Origin: CAZJRB01 sp964547995
GTDB taxonomy: Bacteria; Planctomycetota; Planctomycetia; Pirellulales; Thermoguttaceae
Assembly (NCBI GenBank): GCA_964547995.1
Contig: CAZJRB010000021.1
Coordinates: 1-64,000 of the forward strand
Direction: 5' to 3'
Length of the DNA stretch: 64,000 nt
This document shows, piece by piece, positions 62,508 through 64,000 of this stretch (its first letter is position 1; each line of letters begins with the position of its first letter). The notes under the pieces were generated by a model. It was not told the origin of the DNA. It did no database searches and worked only from the letters and a program-made list of their open reading frames with translations. Position numbers and translations under genes: made by a program.

Positions 62508-64000
62508 ATGATTGTCTCCTGGAACTGGCTCAAAGAATACGTTCCCTTGACGATGCCGCTCTCCGAGTTGGAAGAACGGCTGATGATGTCCGGGTTGAAT
62601 CATGAGGGCACGGAAGAAGTCGGAGGGGACCTGGCGATCGATCTCGAGGTCACCAGCAACCGGCCCGATTGCCTGGGGCATATCGGCGTGGCCCGTGAAA
62701 TCTCGGTGCTTTGGGGCTCCGAATTGACCATTCCCGCCGCCGAGCCGCCGGAGAGCAAGACGCCGGTCGACGAGCTTGTGAAGGTCCGCAACGACTGCCC
62801 CGATCTCTGCTGCCAGTACACCGCCCGGGTGATTCGCGGGGTCAAAGTCGGCCCGAGCCCCAAGTGGATGGTCCGGCGGCTCGCCACGCTGGGAATCACG
62901 CCGATCAACAACGTGGTTGACATCTCGAACTACGTGCTGATGGAGTGCGGCCAGCCGTTGCACACCTTCGATTTCGCAAAGCTCAAGGGCGCGGAGATCG
63001 TCGTCCGCCGGCCGAGGCCCGGCGAAACGATCGAGGCCATCGATCACAAGACCTACGAGCTTGGGCCCAACATGTGCTTGATCTGCGATGCCGAGGATCC
63101 GGTGGCGATCGGCGGCGTGATGGGCGGGGCGATCACCGAAATCGCTGACTCGACCACCGACGTATTGATCGAAGCCGCCGAGTTCGACCCCGTTTCGATC
63201 CGCAGCACCGCCAGGGCCCTGAACCTCCACAGCGATTCATCCTACCGCTTTGAACGCCGTATCGACCCGGAAGGACTCGACTGGGCCGGCCGCCGCTGCG
63301 CCGAACTGATCCTCGATCTGGCCGGCGGGGAACTCGCCCGAGGAATGGCCGCCACGATCGAGCCGATCCCGAAACGCCGGCCTATCGTGATGCGGCTGGC
63401 ACAACTGAAGCGGATCCTAGGCATCGACGTCGATCCGCAAGAGGTCCGCAGAATCCTCACGGCACTCGGCAACGTTGAAATAACGGCTGATGAAAAGTCC
63501 GTCGAGGTCGTTCCGCCCAGTTGGCGGCGAGATCTGACGCGTGAAGCCGATCTGGTCGAAGAGGTCGGGCGAATCCACGGCTACGACAAGATCCCCGAGG
63601 ACGCCGGCGTGCGGATGGCCGCTTCGACACGCCGCCACGAAGACCGCGTGGCCGACAAAGTCCGCGGCGTGTTGACCGCCGCCGGCTACGACGAAGCGAT
63701 AACCTACAGCGCGATCGACGAAGCGTTGGTAAAGACCTTCAGCCCGTGGAGCGACGCCGAGCCGCTTCGAAGCGATACGCCGATCATCGGGCGGGCCGAC
63801 CGGCTGCGGCTCAGCCTGGTGCCGAGTCTCCTGAGTGTGCGGCGGACGAACGAGGCCCTGGCCAACCCCGAGATCGAGTTGTTTGAGATCGCCAAGGTCT
63901 ACCTCCCGCGTGGCAAGAAGCTGCCGCAGGAGGAGTACATGCTCGCCATCACCAGCGGGCGGGACTACCCGCACGTCAAGGGCGTGATCGAAGCGGTGTT
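62508..64000 (+). CDS. pheT: Phenylalanyl-tRNA synthetase beta subunit, 3' truncated by the window
   Basis: The frame is open from the ATG at 62508 to the end (497 codons). MIVSWNWLKEYVPLTMPLSE and LTSNRPDCLGHIGVAREISV-like segments (VTSNRPDCLGHIGVAREI) fit PheT. INNVVDISNYVLMECGQPLH, and RALNLHSDSSYRFERRIDPE in the B3/B4 domain, are typical. The EMAP-type tRNA-binding OB domain normally found at about residues 40-150 is absent: residue 38 of the N-terminal segment runs straight into the next domain. The rest of the beta subunit lies outside the window. Confidence 0.93.
   Translation, partial: MIVSWNWLKEYVPLTMPLSELEERLMMSGLNHEGTEEVGGDLAIDLEVTSNRPDCLGHIGVAREISVLWGSELTIPAAEPPESKTPVDELVKVRNDCPDLCCQYTARVIRGVKVGPSPKWMVRRLATLGITPINNVVDISNYVLMECGQPLHTFDFAKLKGAEIVVRRPRPGETIEAIDHKTYELGPNMCLICDAEDPVAIGGVMGGAITEIADSTTDVLIEAAEFDPVSIRSTARALNLHSDSSYRFERRIDPEGLDWAGRRCAELILDLAGGELARGMAATIEPIPKRRPIVMRLAQLKRILGIDVDPQEVRRILTALGNVEITADEKSVEVVPPSWRRDLTREADLVEEVGRIHGYDKIPEDAGVRMAASTRRHEDRVADKVRGVLTAAGYDEAITYSAIDEALVKTFSPWSDAEPLRSDTPIIGRADRLRLSLVPSLLSVRRTNEALANPEIELFEIAKVYLPRGKKLPQEEYMLAITSGRDYPHVKGVIEAV

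Overview
The window looks like chromosomal DNA of a high-GC planctomycete, most likely of the Pirellulales type. The inference rests on several families typical of that phylum: a DUF1559 prepilin-like protein, a DUF1570 HEATH-motif protein, an FGly-type sulfatase, a small 'FEPLRICLSDGSSYEVRHPE' protein, a J-like/PA14 membrane protein, membrane-LRR proteins, an orphan RHS tip, and giant secreted alpha-2-macroglobulin-like and FecR-VIT-vWA-TPR proteins. No phage, plasmid, IS element with recognisable transposase, or CRISPR array was seen. Most of the window is core or lineage-specific chromosome.

Layout. 0.1-11 kb: Ski2-like helicase (-), RND/MMPL exporter (+), sulfatase (-), a frameshifted DUF1559 gene plus a small lipoprotein (+), an Sfp-type phosphopantetheinyl transferase (-) and a DUF1570 protein (-). 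11.4-14.9 kb: a minus-strand accessory island with two tandem membrane-LRR paralogues (one frameshifted) behind an orphan RHS C-terminal tip. 15-26.9 kb: a CPBP protease, then a 3236-residue secreted A2M-like protein whose MG2 domain is split by three STN-like repeats, a secreted nitrilase-family enzyme and a small conserved protein. 27-33 kb: pyruvate phosphate dikinase, a ROK kinase fused to an Mth938-like domain, and the primary sigma factor. 33.9-42.6 kb: a CAU tRNA, the J-like/TM/PA14/discoidin-like protein, trpS, pyrD, a small lipoprotein, HU, an AnmK-like protein and a class I glutamine amidotransferase-like hydrolase. 43-55 kb: an OleA-like thiolase, then an ECF sigma factor whose stop overlaps the start of a 3267-residue membrane protein. 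55-64 kb: zinc-ribbon, FHA and secreted hypothetical proteins, a second ECF sigma factor, tRNA-His, then rpmI-rplT-pheS-pheT. The last gene runs off the end of the window.

The most unusual signal is a set of palindromic repeats that have entered reading frames without breaking them. An identical 34-bp palindromic block lies in the helicase gene and in the giant vWA/TPR gene, and in both it encodes VAGTLRVPSA. The giant gene carries two more in-frame inverted-repeat blocks, one closely related to a MITE-like element upstream of pyrD. This resembles the Rickettsia palindromic elements in principle, but by a sequence family I do not recognise as described. Other points of interest are the MG2 domain interrupted by STN repeats, an L20 protein with a histone-H1-like tail, a PheT lacking its N-terminal tRNA-binding OB domain, and the orphan RHS tip placed 5 bp from a membrane-LRR gene.
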